DNA of 64,000 nt, taken from Mauremys mutica. Taxonomy: Eukaryota > Chordata > Testudines > Geoemydidae. A model generated the notes under the pieces. It was not told the origin of the DNA, ran no database searches, and saw only the letters and a program-made list of their open reading frames with translations. Shown one piece after another: positions 34,478 to 44,984 of this stretch; position 1 is the stretch's first letter, and every line of letters begins with the position of its first letter. The stretch lies in the NCBI RefSeq assembly GCF_020497125.1, contig NC_059077.1:22080840-22144839 (forward strand), in the 5' to 3' direction. Position numbers and translations under genes: made by a program.

Positions 34478-34839
34478 CTGTGCTGATCAGCTCTCCACGC
34501 TGGGCAAACAGGAAATGAAATTCAAAAGTTCGTGGGGCTTTTCCTGTCTACCTGGCCAGTGCATCTGAGTTCAGATTGCTGTCCAGAGTGGTCACAATGG
34601 TGCACTGTGGGATAGCGCCCGGAGGCCAATACCATCAAATTGCGGCCACACTAACCCTAATCTGACATGGCAATACTGATTTCAGCGCTACTCCCCTCGT
34701 TGGGGAGGATTACAGATATCGGTATTAAGAACCCTTTATATCAATATTAAGGGCTTAGTTGTGTGGATGGGTGCAGGGTTAATTTGGTTTAACGCTGCTA
34801 AATTTGGTATAAACGCGTAGTATAGACCAGGCCTCAGTC

Positions 34840-36308
34840 TACTAAATATTTACCCTGGTTCCAACAACAGCATCAAGAAGGAAAATAACAAAGCAGTCTG
34901 AGCCCTACCATTAAAACAACAAAGGAAGTAGAAAGCTATGCTCATTGATGGCAAGTTCTTTGTAGTGCAAACAGATGTAGCTCCCTGACTTCAGTGGAAT
35001 TTCACCTATTTACACCAGCAGAATATTGGGCCCTGAGACAAGATGTTCAAAATGAAGGTTGAAATGGCAGAATTAAGGGAAACTGTCAAATTGTTTGACC
35101 CAAACTTTAGAGTTTCTTTAAAACTCTGTTTTACAAAACTTAATATGAAGAGATATGTTTCCACTTAAAAAATAAATCCAAGCAAGCAGGTTTATTTTTA
35201 ATGTAAACATTACCCTGTTGTTTTGAAAACAGATTTGTACTTGTATATGAAAACCAGAGTTATAATCCAGTCCCTGCTCCTTTGTCAGGCTGAGAACAAG
35301 TGGCTATCCAGGAGCCACAAGAATCCAGACAGAGCCCCTTGTGAGTGCCATAACTCATGCTGGTACCTAGGGGGAGAAGGGCTGGGTGGATGAGGCTTCC
35401 TGCCTGCTGAGTAGAAAGAGATGGTCTGCTGGTGCTTGGAACTCAGCATAGAGTGTATTCGGTGTGAGGGCTTTGACTGCTTGAATGGAGGCAGAGGGCA
35501 CTACTAGGTCAGGAGAGGTAGCCAAGGACAGCTGCAGGGAGAGGGGAAGAGGAGAGAATTGAGAATGTACTTAACTTTAGTCTCTTAGACGCTGATCCTG
35601 AAAACTGATCTGCTCAGGCAAACTCTATCACCCATACAAAGCCCTGTTGATGGTAATATGACTGTGCAGCAGCCCACACACATCAGCTTCCAGGATTAAG
35701 GCCTTGGAATCCTAGGAAGAGTCTACACTTAGTATGAGGATATAAGTCATGTTTAGGAAATGCAACGTATCAGCACGTCCTGACTGAAATAAGAAGCAAA
35801 CTAGTAATCAGGAAATAGTTTCTGTTGTACCTGGAACGTAAGTTGTGTTTATAATGCTATAATTACAGTCTTGTCAGAATTTCCATTATAGACCTCAACA
35901 GTATTTACATTTGGTGTAACTTGTCCCCAAAAAATTACTTTCAGACTGAAATTTGGCATTCAGGTTCTCTACCTGGGAGAAAAATGTTTTCTGAAATGTT
36001 AATACAATTGGTTTAGGCACTTGGCTTTATGGAGAACCTCAGAAAGAAAGATATTTACTGGTTTCTCTTTGTTTTTGCAAAATAACATTTTACATCTGAA
36101 AACAACATTTTGGATCTAGAGCAACTTTGAGTTTCATGGTTAAGCTAGTTTTTAACTAGACTTCTTAATTCTCATGGACACAGCCAAGACATTAATGATG
36201 AGTGCTTTAGAAATGCTGATCAGTTCCTTAAAAATGGCTATGTAATCACAACAGTTTATTTTGTAATATTAGATCAAACTGAGAAGTTCTAGCTAGTAAT
36301 TTCAATAA
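34840..36308. other. Intergenic, mostly unassigned
   Basis: No gene seen. A short reptilian repeat-like piece ('ttcagtggaatttcacctat' with 'ttacaccagcag') is at about 34987-35025. The rest is AT-rich unique-looking DNA. Confidence 0.35.
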
Positions 36309-36313
36309 GGAAC

Positions 36314-37288
36314 TGTAATGGGGTGTACCAGACACTGAGGCCCCCTGCTGAAGGACTTGTGGTCCTACCACACCCCATCCTAGGGAAGTGCAGGAACGGT
36401 GAGTCCACCAGGCTGCGTAGAGTGGCCAATCAGAGAGGCTGTAGGGAGCAGCCAATCCGGGCCCAGCAAGCTAGTTAAAAGGAGCTGCAGGGCTAGAAAG
36501 GTTCAGTTGCTGGCTGGAGCCAGGGGAGCTAGGACAGTGCTCTTCTTCGCTGACTGCCAGGTTGGACAGGGCAGTTGCTGGCAGGGATTGAGGAGTAAGG
36601 AAGGAGCTCCTGGCTAGCTGCTGGAATTTAGTACAAGATCTTCAGCCCTGAGGTAAGGGTGAAGGGGCTGTGTGGAAATTGGCCCATGGAAATGCAGTAG
36701 ATTAGTACATGGGATGCAGCAGGAGGCTACTATTTGTAGGGTCCTTGGGTCAGGACCCAATGTAGTGGGTGGGCCCAGGTGTTCCCCCCGCTTCCCCTCT
36801 GGCCAAAGGCAGTGTGGCTAAAGCCCTGAGAAGGGACTGCATTCATGGAACATTGATACCCCGGAAGGGGAATGAACTGAGCTAAAGGACTGCCCCAGCT
36901 GGAGAGCTGGGGCAGTAGTCAAAGGGTTTCCAGGGAGGAAGCCATTCTAGAGCAGGGACAATAGCAATGCTAGCTCAGAGAAGAGGGCTGAGAATTGAGC
37001 CCAGGGAGGCTACAGAAGAGGATACCAAAGAGGGTACTGGGATCGGCCCTGTTGGATAGATTGACTGAGGACTGACCCCAGGGACAGCACTGAAGACTGA
37101 GACATTGAGGGCACTGTGCTAGATCCTGTTCGACTTGTACTCCAGAAGGGTCTGTTTGTTGCACATATGGACTCTGTGTGACTTGGCTGGAGGGCCGAGT
37201 CACTAAAAACCTACTAGAATCTGAGAAAAGTTCAGGCACATGCAAACTCAATTGGGGCACTCAAAAGAGGTGAGTGGCACCCATCACA
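36314..37288 (+). mobile_element. Solo LTR (975 bp) with perfect 5-bp TSD
   Basis: Begins TGTAATGGGGTGT and ends CACCCATCACA, flanked by GGAAC on both sides (36309-36313 and 37289-37293). TG…CA termini plus a 5-bp duplication are diagnostic of an LTR element. 'gttaaaaggagctgcaggg' at about 36473 could be the TATA region. The phrase 'ggtgggcccaggtgttcccc' is shared with the solo LTR at 19544-20228, so they are related. No gag-pol is attached. Confidence 0.8.
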
Positions 37289-37293
37289 GGAAC

Positions 37294-37996
37294 TTTTCTG
37301 CATAGTCTTCTCTTGTGATTGGATTGCCTGGGGGAGTCTGAATGCCTGTTTAGGTTCCTCCACGATGAAGATAGATCAAATATCAAGATTTCTCATTGAT
37401 TTTTTTTGTTTGAATAGAGTATTTCCTGGAGAATCAATATAACGGAAGGAACTGTAGCATATTGGGCTACCTCACAGGTCTCCCTGGAGACGATATTGGT
37501 TTGCTTCTGGGAGGCAATCTTAGCTCAAGGAAAGACATGTAGCAGATCAAGGATTCCTTCCGACTTTTTAGATTACAACAGCCTTTTCAAAGTTAATGCA
37601 GATTCAGTCGAAGACCCTCAAATGTGTCCTCTTAACTACAAGATCTCTAGCCAAACCACACTCATCAAAGACAACTATGTCTCTTTCCAAAATCAATAAA
37701 TTCACACACAGACCCATGATTAAGAGAAAAGATGTTTTGTGGCTGTTGAGAATATTCAGAAAAGAATATTGCAAAGTGAGATGTTCTGGATATAGAGACT
37801 CAACCACTGAGGTGCTGAGATACTACAGTAATGGGTATGGTGCAGCTACATGGGATCTGATACCCATTTTATCCTAAGGCCACTTTGGGAATGAATTTCA
37901 CCTGCTTTCAGACCCCTTTACACTGCCAGCGTGGCTTAGGGTAAATGAGAATCAGGCCCACTGGTGCTGAAGAATTCAATTTCAATACTGCACAAC
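37294..37996. other. Intergenic, nothing assigned
   Basis: Unique-looking sequence without recognised repeats or genes. Confidence 0.35.
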
Positions 37997-37999
37997 TAA

Positions 38000-38266
38000 G
38001 GCTATGTCTATACTAGAGAGCTTACAGTGGCACAGCTCTAACACTGTAAGATCTCTTGTGTAGCCACTCTATGCTGACAGGAGAGAGCTCTCCCGTCGAT
38101 ATAATTAATCTACCCCCAATGAGTGGCGGTAGCAATGTCAGCCAGAGAAGTTCTCCTGCAGACACAGAGCTGTGCATACTAACAATTGTGCGGGCATAAA
38201 TTATGTCACTCGGGGTGGAATAGTTACACAAATTTTGCTGACATAACTGGTAGTGTAAACATAGCC
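38000..38266. mobile_element. PIF/Harbinger-type MITE (267 bp)
   Basis: Ends GGCTATGTCTATACTA and AGTGTAAACATAGCC, with TAA on both sides (37997-37999 and 38267-38269). Related to 3222-3502: both share ends, 'gtggaata', and the 'ggtgggagaagctcttctgccgac'-type region in diverged form. Confidence 0.75.
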
Positions 38267-38384
38267 TAAAGAATGTTTCTTTTGGAAAAGACTGGATAAC
38301 TCCAGGGGATGAGTAATGGGATACAAAAGCCCCTTCTTTAGGTCCTCTGTTCATATCCATCCACACTACAATCTGATAGCTGTG

Positions 38385-38996
38385 TGTAGGCCTGTGCACA
38401 GCTGCCGGCTTACTCCTTTCTCTGGGGTTGCTCAACCTCTGCTCAGGTCCCTGCCCCCACTCCACCCCTTCCCTCATAGCTGCACCCCTGACCCACCTCT
38501 TCCTGCCCAGTTCTGCCCCCTCTTCTGAGTGCGTTCCATTCCCGCTCCCACCCACTGTCTCCTGCACACCGTTGAACAGCTAATGGTGGTAGAGTGACCA
38601 GATGAGAGGAAGAAAATATCGGGAGACATGGCGGGGGTGGGGGGGCCTGCCGGCAGAGCAAAAAAACCCTCAAAACCCAGTGCTGCCAACGGAGTGAAAT
38701 ATGGGGATGAATTGTGTCCCGACCAAAGATTGGTCGGGATGTGGGACAAACACCTAAATATTGGGACGGTCCTGATTTTATCGGGACATCTGGTCACCCT
38801 AAATGGTGGTGGGTGCGAGGCGCTGGGAGGGAGAGGTAGGAGTTGATTGGCAGGGCCGCTGGTGGCTGGGAGGCACTCTGGGAGTGGGGGTGGGGGGAAG
38901 GAGCTGGCTGCCGGTGGGTGCTAAGCACCCACTAATTTTTTTTCCATGGGTACTCTAGCCCTGGAGCACCCACACAGTCAGCACCTATGGGCCTGT
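38385..38996. repeat. Non-autonomous repeat related to 46846-47264
   Basis: The right half ('ggtgggtgctaagcacccac', 'ccatgggtactctagccctg', 'gagcacccacacagtcagca' and 'cctatgggcc') matches the right half of the hAT-type element at 46846-47264. The left half ('gtaggcctgtgcacagctgc', then the 'ccctgcccccactccacccc' region) corresponds to its left half. A younger 212-bp hAT element interrupts it at 38590. Confidence 0.6.
38590..38801. mobile_element. hAT-type MITE (212 bp), perfect 8-bp TSD
   Basis: Ends TAGAGTGACCAGATG and CATCTGGTCACCCTA are inverted. Flanked by a perfect 8-bp duplication AATGGTGG (38582-38589 and 38802-38809). The internal 'attgggacggtcctgatttt' and 'atcgggaca' are typical of this reptilian family. 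Non-coding. Confidence 0.88.
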
Positions 38997-39618
38997 GTGA
39001 AATGAGCTGACAATCTCAGTCTAAAATTAGATTTTTGAAAGGAGCCTAAAATACAGTAACTCCTCACTTAAAGTCATCCCGGTTAATGTTGTTTCGTTAT
39101 TAGGTTGCTGATCAATTAGGGAACATGCTTGTTTAAAGTTGTGCAATGCTCCCTTCTAATGTTGTTTGGCAGCCGCCTGCTTTGTCCACTGCTTGCAGGA
39201 AGAGCAGCCCATTGCAGCTAGCTGGCAGGGGCTTGGAACCAAGGTGGGCCGGCAGCCCCCCATCAGCTCCCCACTCCCCTAAGTTCCCTGTGCAGCAGCT
39301 GCCCAGCAGGCTAGTAATTGCAGCTGTCTCCCCGACCATGTGCTGCTCCTGCCCTCTGCTTGGAACTGCTCCCCGAGACTCCTGCTTGCTGTGCGGGTGG
39401 GGGGTAGGGGGGAAGAAAGAGGGGGGGCTGTCAGGGTGTCCCCCTCCCCCCTGCTCCTGCACCCCACTTACCCCATCTTCCATAGAGCAGGGGGGACACA
39501 CGACAGGGCTCAGGACAGAGGGAGCTTGCTGGCAGCAGCTGCGGTCTCAGCAAGCTGATCTAATTAACAAGGCAGTGTACTTAAAGGGGAAATGCACATG
39601 TCTCTCTCACACACACCC

Positions 39619-40425
39619 TGTCAGGGTTCCTTTCCCACTCTGAACTTTAGGGTACAGATGTGGGGACCTGCATGGACACTTCTAAACTTAATTACCAGCA
39701 TAGATCTGGTAACACTGCCACCATCCAGAAATTTCAGTGTCTGGATCACTTTCTGTCCCCCCAAAACCTTCCCCTCCCTGGGCAGCCTTGAGAGGCTTTT
39801 TTACCAAGTTCCTGGTGAACACCGATCCAACCCTTTGGATCTTAACACAAGGAGAATTTAACCATCCCCCCTCCCTTCCCCCACCAATTCCTGGTGAGTC
39901 CAGAACCAATCCCCTTGGATCTTAACACAAGGAAAAAATTAATCAGGTTATTAAAAAGAAAGCTCTTAATTAAAGAAAGAAAGGTAAAAATTATCTCTGT
40001 AAAATCAGGATGGAAAATACTTTACAGGGTAATCAGATTTATATAGCCCAGAGGAACCCCCTCTAGCCTTAGGTTCAAAGTTACAGCAAACAGAGGTAAA
40101 ATCCTCTCAGCAAAAAGGAACATTTACAAGTTGAGAAAACAAAAATAAGACTAACACGCCTTGCCGGCCTATTACTTACAAGTTTGAAACATGAGAGACT
40201 GATTCAGAAAAATGTGGAGAGCCTGGATTGATGTCTGGTCCCTCTTAGTCCCAAGAGCGAACAACCCCAAAACAAAGAGCACAAACAAAAGACTTCCCTC
40301 CACCAATATTTGAAAGTATCTTGTCCCCTTATTGGTCCTCTGGTCAGGTGTCAGCCAGGTTTACTGAGCTTCTTAACCCTTTACAGGTAAAAGAGACATT
40401 AACCCTTAACTATCTGTTTATGACA
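39619..40425 (-). mobile_element. Solo LTR (807 bp), perfect 5-bp TSD
   Basis: Begins TGTCAGGGTTCC and ends GTTTATGACA, flanked by CACCC on both sides (39614-39618 and 40426-40430). It is the same LTR family as 40736-41514 and 43411-44189: shared 'ttggtcctctggtcaggtg', 'aaccctttacaggtaaaaga' and TTTATGACA end. It is more diverged, so probably from a related subfamily. Orientation is taken from the related element, whose PBS shows reverse orientation. Confidence 0.85.
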
Positions 40426-40735
40426 CACCCTGTGTGTCTTTGTCTGCGATGCTGTCTCCCCTCCCTCCATTCCTGCTGCCTTGTAGAGTGTGAGAGTTAA
40501 CCCTTGAGGGCTCAGCCAATTGCTAGTTTATTATTTAGCAGTAAGGCATTCCCTAGGAAATATCCCACCCTCTGACTTCACCACCTCAACCAAGCTTCAC
40601 AATCATCATCGCTGTGTACCAGTATTAAATTGTTTGTTTAAAACGTATACTGTGTGTGTGTGTATCTATATCTATTGTGATACAGCATGGCCAGAGGGCA
40701 GCAGAAGAGGGTTAGAAGGGAGCCTTATTCCCTGT

Positions 40736-41514
40736 TGTCAGGAGTCTACCCTCACTTGAAACTGGGCGGTTTCAAAGTGAGGACCTGCATGTCTTCCCCC
40801 CACCCCAAAATCCTAGGGTAGGTCTCCCCTTCGGCTGCCACCACCCGGTCAATTCCGTGGGCCGGGACACCCCTGTTTCCCCCCTTGGGAACACAGATCA
40901 ATTCACAGAGGAGGAACCTCCCCCCCCTCTTCCCTCTCTCCAGCCTGCTCTGGAGACAGAGTTGCCTGGATTCAAACGCCTTGAATCTCTACACACAGGG
41001 AAGCAGCCCACTTCCCCCTCCCCTTCCCCTGAATTTCCCCAAGGGAAGGAATTAACCAAGTCCAAAGAAAAGAACAGAATTTATTAAGAGAACAAAAGAA
41101 AATACAGAATCTCTATGAATCCAAGCTGGGCACTCATAGGGTATAACCTTATCAATCTCTGGAGAGAATCCCCTCTTCCCCTTTTCTCAGTAAAAGCAAT
41201 ATCAGCAAACAGGAATAAAGCATTTCCTTTAGCAAACACACAATTGCAAATATAGAAATCAAATCATAATACTAATTCGCCTTTCTAATTAATACTCACT
41301 ATTAATTAGTGGAAACTACTCCAGGAGAACTTGGAGACATGACTGTCTTCTGTTAGATCCAAAAACAGTTCTCACCCAGACAAAGGCTTCCCTCCACAGA
41401 GATTTGAAAAAATCTTATCTCTGATTGGTCCTCTGGTCAGGTGGTCACCAGGTACTACATGCTAACCCTTTACAGGTAAAAGAGACCTTAACCCTTAACT
41501 ATCCGTTTATGACA
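40736..41514 (-). repeat. 3' LTR (reverse orientation)
   Basis: 779 bp, TGTCA…TGACA. On the reverse strand it is preceded by the purine run GGGGGGCG (41515-41524 region), a possible polypurine tract. Nearly identical to 43411-44189. Confidence 0.92.
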
Positions 41515-42142
41515 CGCCCCCCAAATCGCCAACAGTGGGAACTACTGGTGGTGATTTCCTCCTAGCACTGTAACATAAACAGATAAACAAAACACATGGA
41601 CTATTACATATACTACTAAGTATGTAAACAACAAGATATTTGACACTGAAGAACACTTTGTATGCATTTGAGCGGACATACTTGGCATCGTCCTTGCCCA
41701 TCCCCTCCCAGTGGAAGGAATGTTTTTAACCTGTTTTTGCTTTGTTGACCCCAGAATGCCCCCTGGGATGTCAGGGCCCAAGCTTAAGAGCTTGTCCCAG
41801 TACTTAGTTGGAACTACCAACTGTCTTTGAGGATGCTGGCCTTCCTGGTGTCCACCAGAAAGAATGTTGTTATATAAAAGTCCTTGTTTTACAACAATGT
41901 GGAATTGGGTAGAAGAGCTGAGAGGCGGTGGGTTGCTTCGTGCCGCCGCCCAAAGCTTTTTTAAGGCTGTTATCGGCTTCCTGCTATGTCTGGAACTGTT
42001 CCCTTGAGGCGGGAGACACCAGTTCCTCTGGGAGCGATGTAGGTGATGAGGTTGTTTTCATTGACTGTGGACCGCTCTCCGCTGGTGCACAAGGTGATAT
42101 TTCAGGCTCTGGCTGAGCCTCTTGGGTAGAGTTGTCTGCTGC

Positions 42143-42709
42143 TTATGCCAGTTTAGGCCCGTTGGCGCCCCCTGGCGGTGGAGTTGCAAGCGCTGGCGTC
42201 AGTGCTGGCGCTGGTTCTGCCGCTGGTTGCTTTTTCAGTTCCGGTCCTGGGACTGGATGTACTATGGCTGCTGTAGTTGTTGGCATGAGATCCGGTTCCA
42301 CCACCTCTGTCTGGGTCTTTGGTAACACAGACAGGGTCCTGGTGGATGGCTCAGGAACAGGGATGGGAGTGCCTGCTTGTTTGGCCTGGCCGCAGGTGAC
42401 CACTTCCCCACTCTTGGCCAGCTGCACATGGTTGGCCAAGTCTTTCCCCAGTAGCATGGGGATGGAATAATTGTTATAGACAGCAAAAGTCCACTTTCCT
42501 GACCAGTCCTTGTACTGGTCTTCAGGGATGCTGTACCCATGGCAGGTCCTTTTAACCTTTTTGAAGAAGGCCTTAGTGTTCTCACCTGCCATGTAGGTGG
42601 GAAATTTCTTGGGATGGGGAACAGTGCCTTCTGGTGCTGGCCACACCCCTCTGCAGTCAGTGAATTTTATGTGTGGCTTGCTGGTGTTGCTCTTTGGTGC
42701 TGGCCACAC
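42143..42709 (-). CDS. Gag/protease-like remnant ORF, 188 aa
   Basis: An open frame in the sense direction of the LTR element. The C-terminal part of an aspartic-protease-like region is suggested by YKDWSGKWTFAVYNNYSIPM followed by LLGKDLANHV (compare the PxLLGxDL end of Gypsy proteases), then GEVVTCGQAKQ and a proline-rich tail (VPEPSTRT…PAAEPAPALTP). The catalytic DTG is not present. The start shows two short repeats (WPAP). It is probably an in-frame remnant after internal deletion; expression is unknown. Confidence 0.5.
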   Translation of the reverse strand: MWPAPKSNTSKPHIKFTDCRGVWPAPEGTVPHPKKFPTYMAGENTKAFFKKVKRTCHGYSIPEDQYKDWSGKWTFAVYNNYSIPMLLGKDLANHVQLAKSGEVVTCGQAKQAGTPIPVPEPSTRTLSVLPKTQTEVVEPDLMPTTTAAIVHPVPGPELKKQPAAEPAPALTPALATPPPGGANGPKLA

Positions 42710-43384
42710 CCCTTTGCAGTCAGGGAATTGGTTTCCCCAATTCCTAACCCTTTCTATTCCCGAGAGACTGAATAGAAAAGAAACAAAACCTTTTCATTTG
42801 CAAATGTGTAGTTGCTGTTTGCTGATATACTGAGAAGACCCAAAAAAACTGGTTTGTGCTGTTTCTAGCACTTGCTAAGTACCTCACAGTGGGGGTCCTT
42901 TTTAACAAGCCTCCTAGAAAAACTTGCACCTCTTAGTACCTGCAGAAAAGTGTAGTAAATCCTCTCAGAGATTTGTATTCCCTGGCTTCAGAGGATTTCA
43001 AAAGACACAGGAAAAAAAATCTGGCTGGAGGGTTTGTCTCTTCCCCCCCCAAACCTGTTTTTCCTGTTGGATGGGAATGTACTTTGGCGAGCACTTCCCC
43101 CCACCTTAGGAATCCTGAGTGATACCTGATATCACAAAGGAAGGACACACCTCTAGGGAAGAGTTTTTCCTCAGCATAGCCAGCAGAGAAAAAAAAAACT
43201 CCTCCCTGAAAACTGCTTCAAGAAAGAAAATCTGTTTTCCAACAAAGCCTGCTGGAAACTTAATTCCCTCCAGCCAACCTGGCTGAAACTGTAAACTCCC
43301 TCTTCTGTCAGGTTGCTTTCCTGCTCTAGAAGAAGAGAATAGCTCCCTTCAGCGTAGCCCAGCTGAAAAAAACTGCTTGTAACA

Positions 43385-43410
43385 ATGGGTTCGAAACTCC
43401 GCTGCCACCA
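43385..43410 (-). promoter_or_regulatory. tRNA-Leu-type primer binding site
   Basis: The + strand reads 'tgggttcgaaactccgctgccacca' spread over this interval and abuts the LTR. The last 12 nt CCGCTGCCACCA equal the 3' end of tRNA-Leu (AAG/TAG type) including CCA, and the T-arm GGGTTCGAA is also visible. The middle differs by small changes. This fixes the element's direction as minus. tRNA identity is from memory. Confidence 0.7.
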
Positions 43411-44189
43411 TGTCAGGAGTCTACCCTCACTTGAAACTGGGCGGTTTCAAAGTGAGGACCCGCATGTCTTCCCCCCACCCCAAAATCCTAGGGTAGGTCT
43501 CCCCTTCGGCTGCCACCACCCGGTCAATTCCGTGGGCCGGGACACCCCTGTTTCCCCCCTTGGGAACACAGATCAATTCACAGAGGAGGAACCTCCCCCC
43601 CCTCTTCCCTCTCTCCAGCCTGCTCTGGAGACAGAGTTGCCTGGATTCAAACGCCTTGAATCTCTACACACAGGGAAGCAGCCCACTTCCCCCTCCCCTT
43701 CCCCTGAATTTCCCCAAGGGAAGGAATTAACCAAGTCCAAAGAAAAGAAAAGAATTTATTAAGAGAACAAAAGAAAATACAGAATCTCTATGAATCCAAG
43801 CTGGGCACTCATAGGGTATAACCTTATCAATCTCTGGAGAGAATCCCCTCTCCCCCTTTTCTCAGTAAAAGCAATATCAGCAAACAGGAATAAAGCATTT
43901 CCTTTAGCAAACACACAATTGCAAATATAGAAATCAAATCATAAGACTAATTCGCCTTTCTAATTAATACTCACTATTAATTAGTAGAAACTACTCCAGG
44001 AGAACTTGGAGACATGACTGTCTTCTGTTAGATCCAAAAACAGTTCTCACCCAGACAAAGGCTTCCCTCCACAGAGATTTGAAAAAATCTTATCTCTGAT
44101 TGGTCCTCTGGTCAGGTGGTCACCAGGTACTACATGTTAACCCTTTACAGGTAAAAGAGACCTTAACCCTTAACTATCTGTTTATGACA
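43411..44189 (-). repeat. 5' LTR (reverse orientation)
   Basis: 779 bp, nearly identical to the left LTR; differences seen include T/C near base 50 and C/T close to the TTTATGACA end. It borders the primer binding site. Confidence 0.92.
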
Positions 44190-44984
44190 CCTGTAGAGGG
44201 AATAAGGCTTTCTATAGATTAATTAGAGCACCTGAAGCCAATTAGAGCACCTGAAGCCAATTAGAGCACCTGCAGTCAGTCACCTGATAAAAACCCCTGC
44301 TTCAATCAGACAGGGGAGGAGTTGGAGCAGAAAGGATTGGTGTTGGAGCAGAGAACAGTTTTGAAGGGAAGCAGAGGAAAGTTTGGAGAAGTGCTGTGGT
44401 GGGCTAAGAAGTCCAAGACCCTAGGTAAAGGGGCACCTGGCTTGTGCAGAGGGAGGGCAGGAAGCCCCCCCACAAGCTGAAGGGCAGGAGAGGGAAGTAG
44501 CTCAGGGGAAGGAACTGTCAGTTCAAGTGGTTTACCACTATCCTCAGGGCCCCTGGGCTGGGACCTGGAGTAGAGGGTAGGTCCAGGTCCCTCCCTTTCC
44601 ACTCCCCTCCTCTAGGACACTAGTGGGGCAGTTAACATTCCAATTCAGGGGCAAGAAATGGCGCCCTGAACCCCCCTCAAAGAAGAGAGAGCGCGAGACC
44701 CATCATAATAGTGCCGGCAATTTGCCACACGATCTATATATATATAAATAGTCTTTTGTCTGATGAAAAATTTTTCCCTGGAATCTAACACCGCCTATTT
44801 ACATTAATTCTGATGGGGAAATTGGATTTGCTTAACATCGTTTCGCTTAAAGTCACAATTTTCAGGAACAAAAGAACTACAGCATTAAGCGAGGAGTTAC
44901 TGTACTTGGAACAGGATATTGTGCCAAACCACAATTGAGACCAGAAATTTAAAGTCAGTGATCTGGTTTGCCAGTCTTTGGTCC

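Larger units (their letters stand above)
30478..34833 (+). mobile_element. Complete PIF/Harbinger transposon (about 4.35 kb)
   Basis: The left end is AGGGTATGTCTACACTACGG; the right end is CGTAGTATAGACCAGGC, whose reverse complement shares GTCTA(C/T)ACTACG. It contains an intact DDE transposase (+), an intact two-exon Myb/MADF-like gene (-) and a third ORF (+). The exact boundary is ambiguous: AGTCT occurs on both outer flanks (30472 region and 34835 region), or a CTG/CTC trinucleotide could be the duplication. Two intact partner genes in one copy suggest a recent insertion. Confidence 0.88.
40736..44189 (-). mobile_element. Non-autonomous LTR retrotransposon, young
   Basis: Two 779-bp LTRs (40736-41514 and 43411-44189) start TGTCAGGAGTC and end TTTATGACA. 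By eye they differ at about seven positions. A perfect 5-bp duplication CCTGT flanks the whole (40731-40735 and 44190-44194). Just inside the right LTR is a tRNA 3' end, CCGCTGCCACCA, so transcription runs on the reverse strand. The internal 1.9 kb holds a single Gag/protease-like remnant and no RT or integrase. It was therefore mobilised in trans by a Gypsy-like element. Confidence 0.92.
40676..44732 (+). mobile_element. Interrupted solo LTR-like sequence
   Basis: Own sequence is 40676-40735 (TGTGATACAGCATGGCCAGA…) and 44195-44732, about 600 bp. It contains 'acctgataaaaacccctgc' (TATA-like, about 44281) and the GC-rich 'gggctgggacctggagtaga' and 'gggtaggtcc' block shared with the LTR at 19544-20228. 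TCTAT flanks both sides (40671-40675 and 44733-44737), though the 3' end does not finish in CA, so the boundary is uncertain. Short direct repeats 'agagcacctgaagccaatt' occur at about 44223-44270. Split by the LTR retrotransposon at 40736-44189. Confidence 0.5.
39054..44902. mobile_element. Tigger/mariner-type DNA transposon, split by LTR elements
   Basis: The left end is CAGTAACTCCTCACTTAAAG; the right end is TTAAGCGAGGAGTTACTG. Both are bounded by TA (39052-39053 and 44903-44904), the Tc1/mariner duplication. Own sequence is about 39054-39618, 40431-40675 and 44738-44902. No transposase frame is left, so it is a non-autonomous copy. It has received three LTR insertions, giving a dated order of events. 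Confidence 0.75.
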
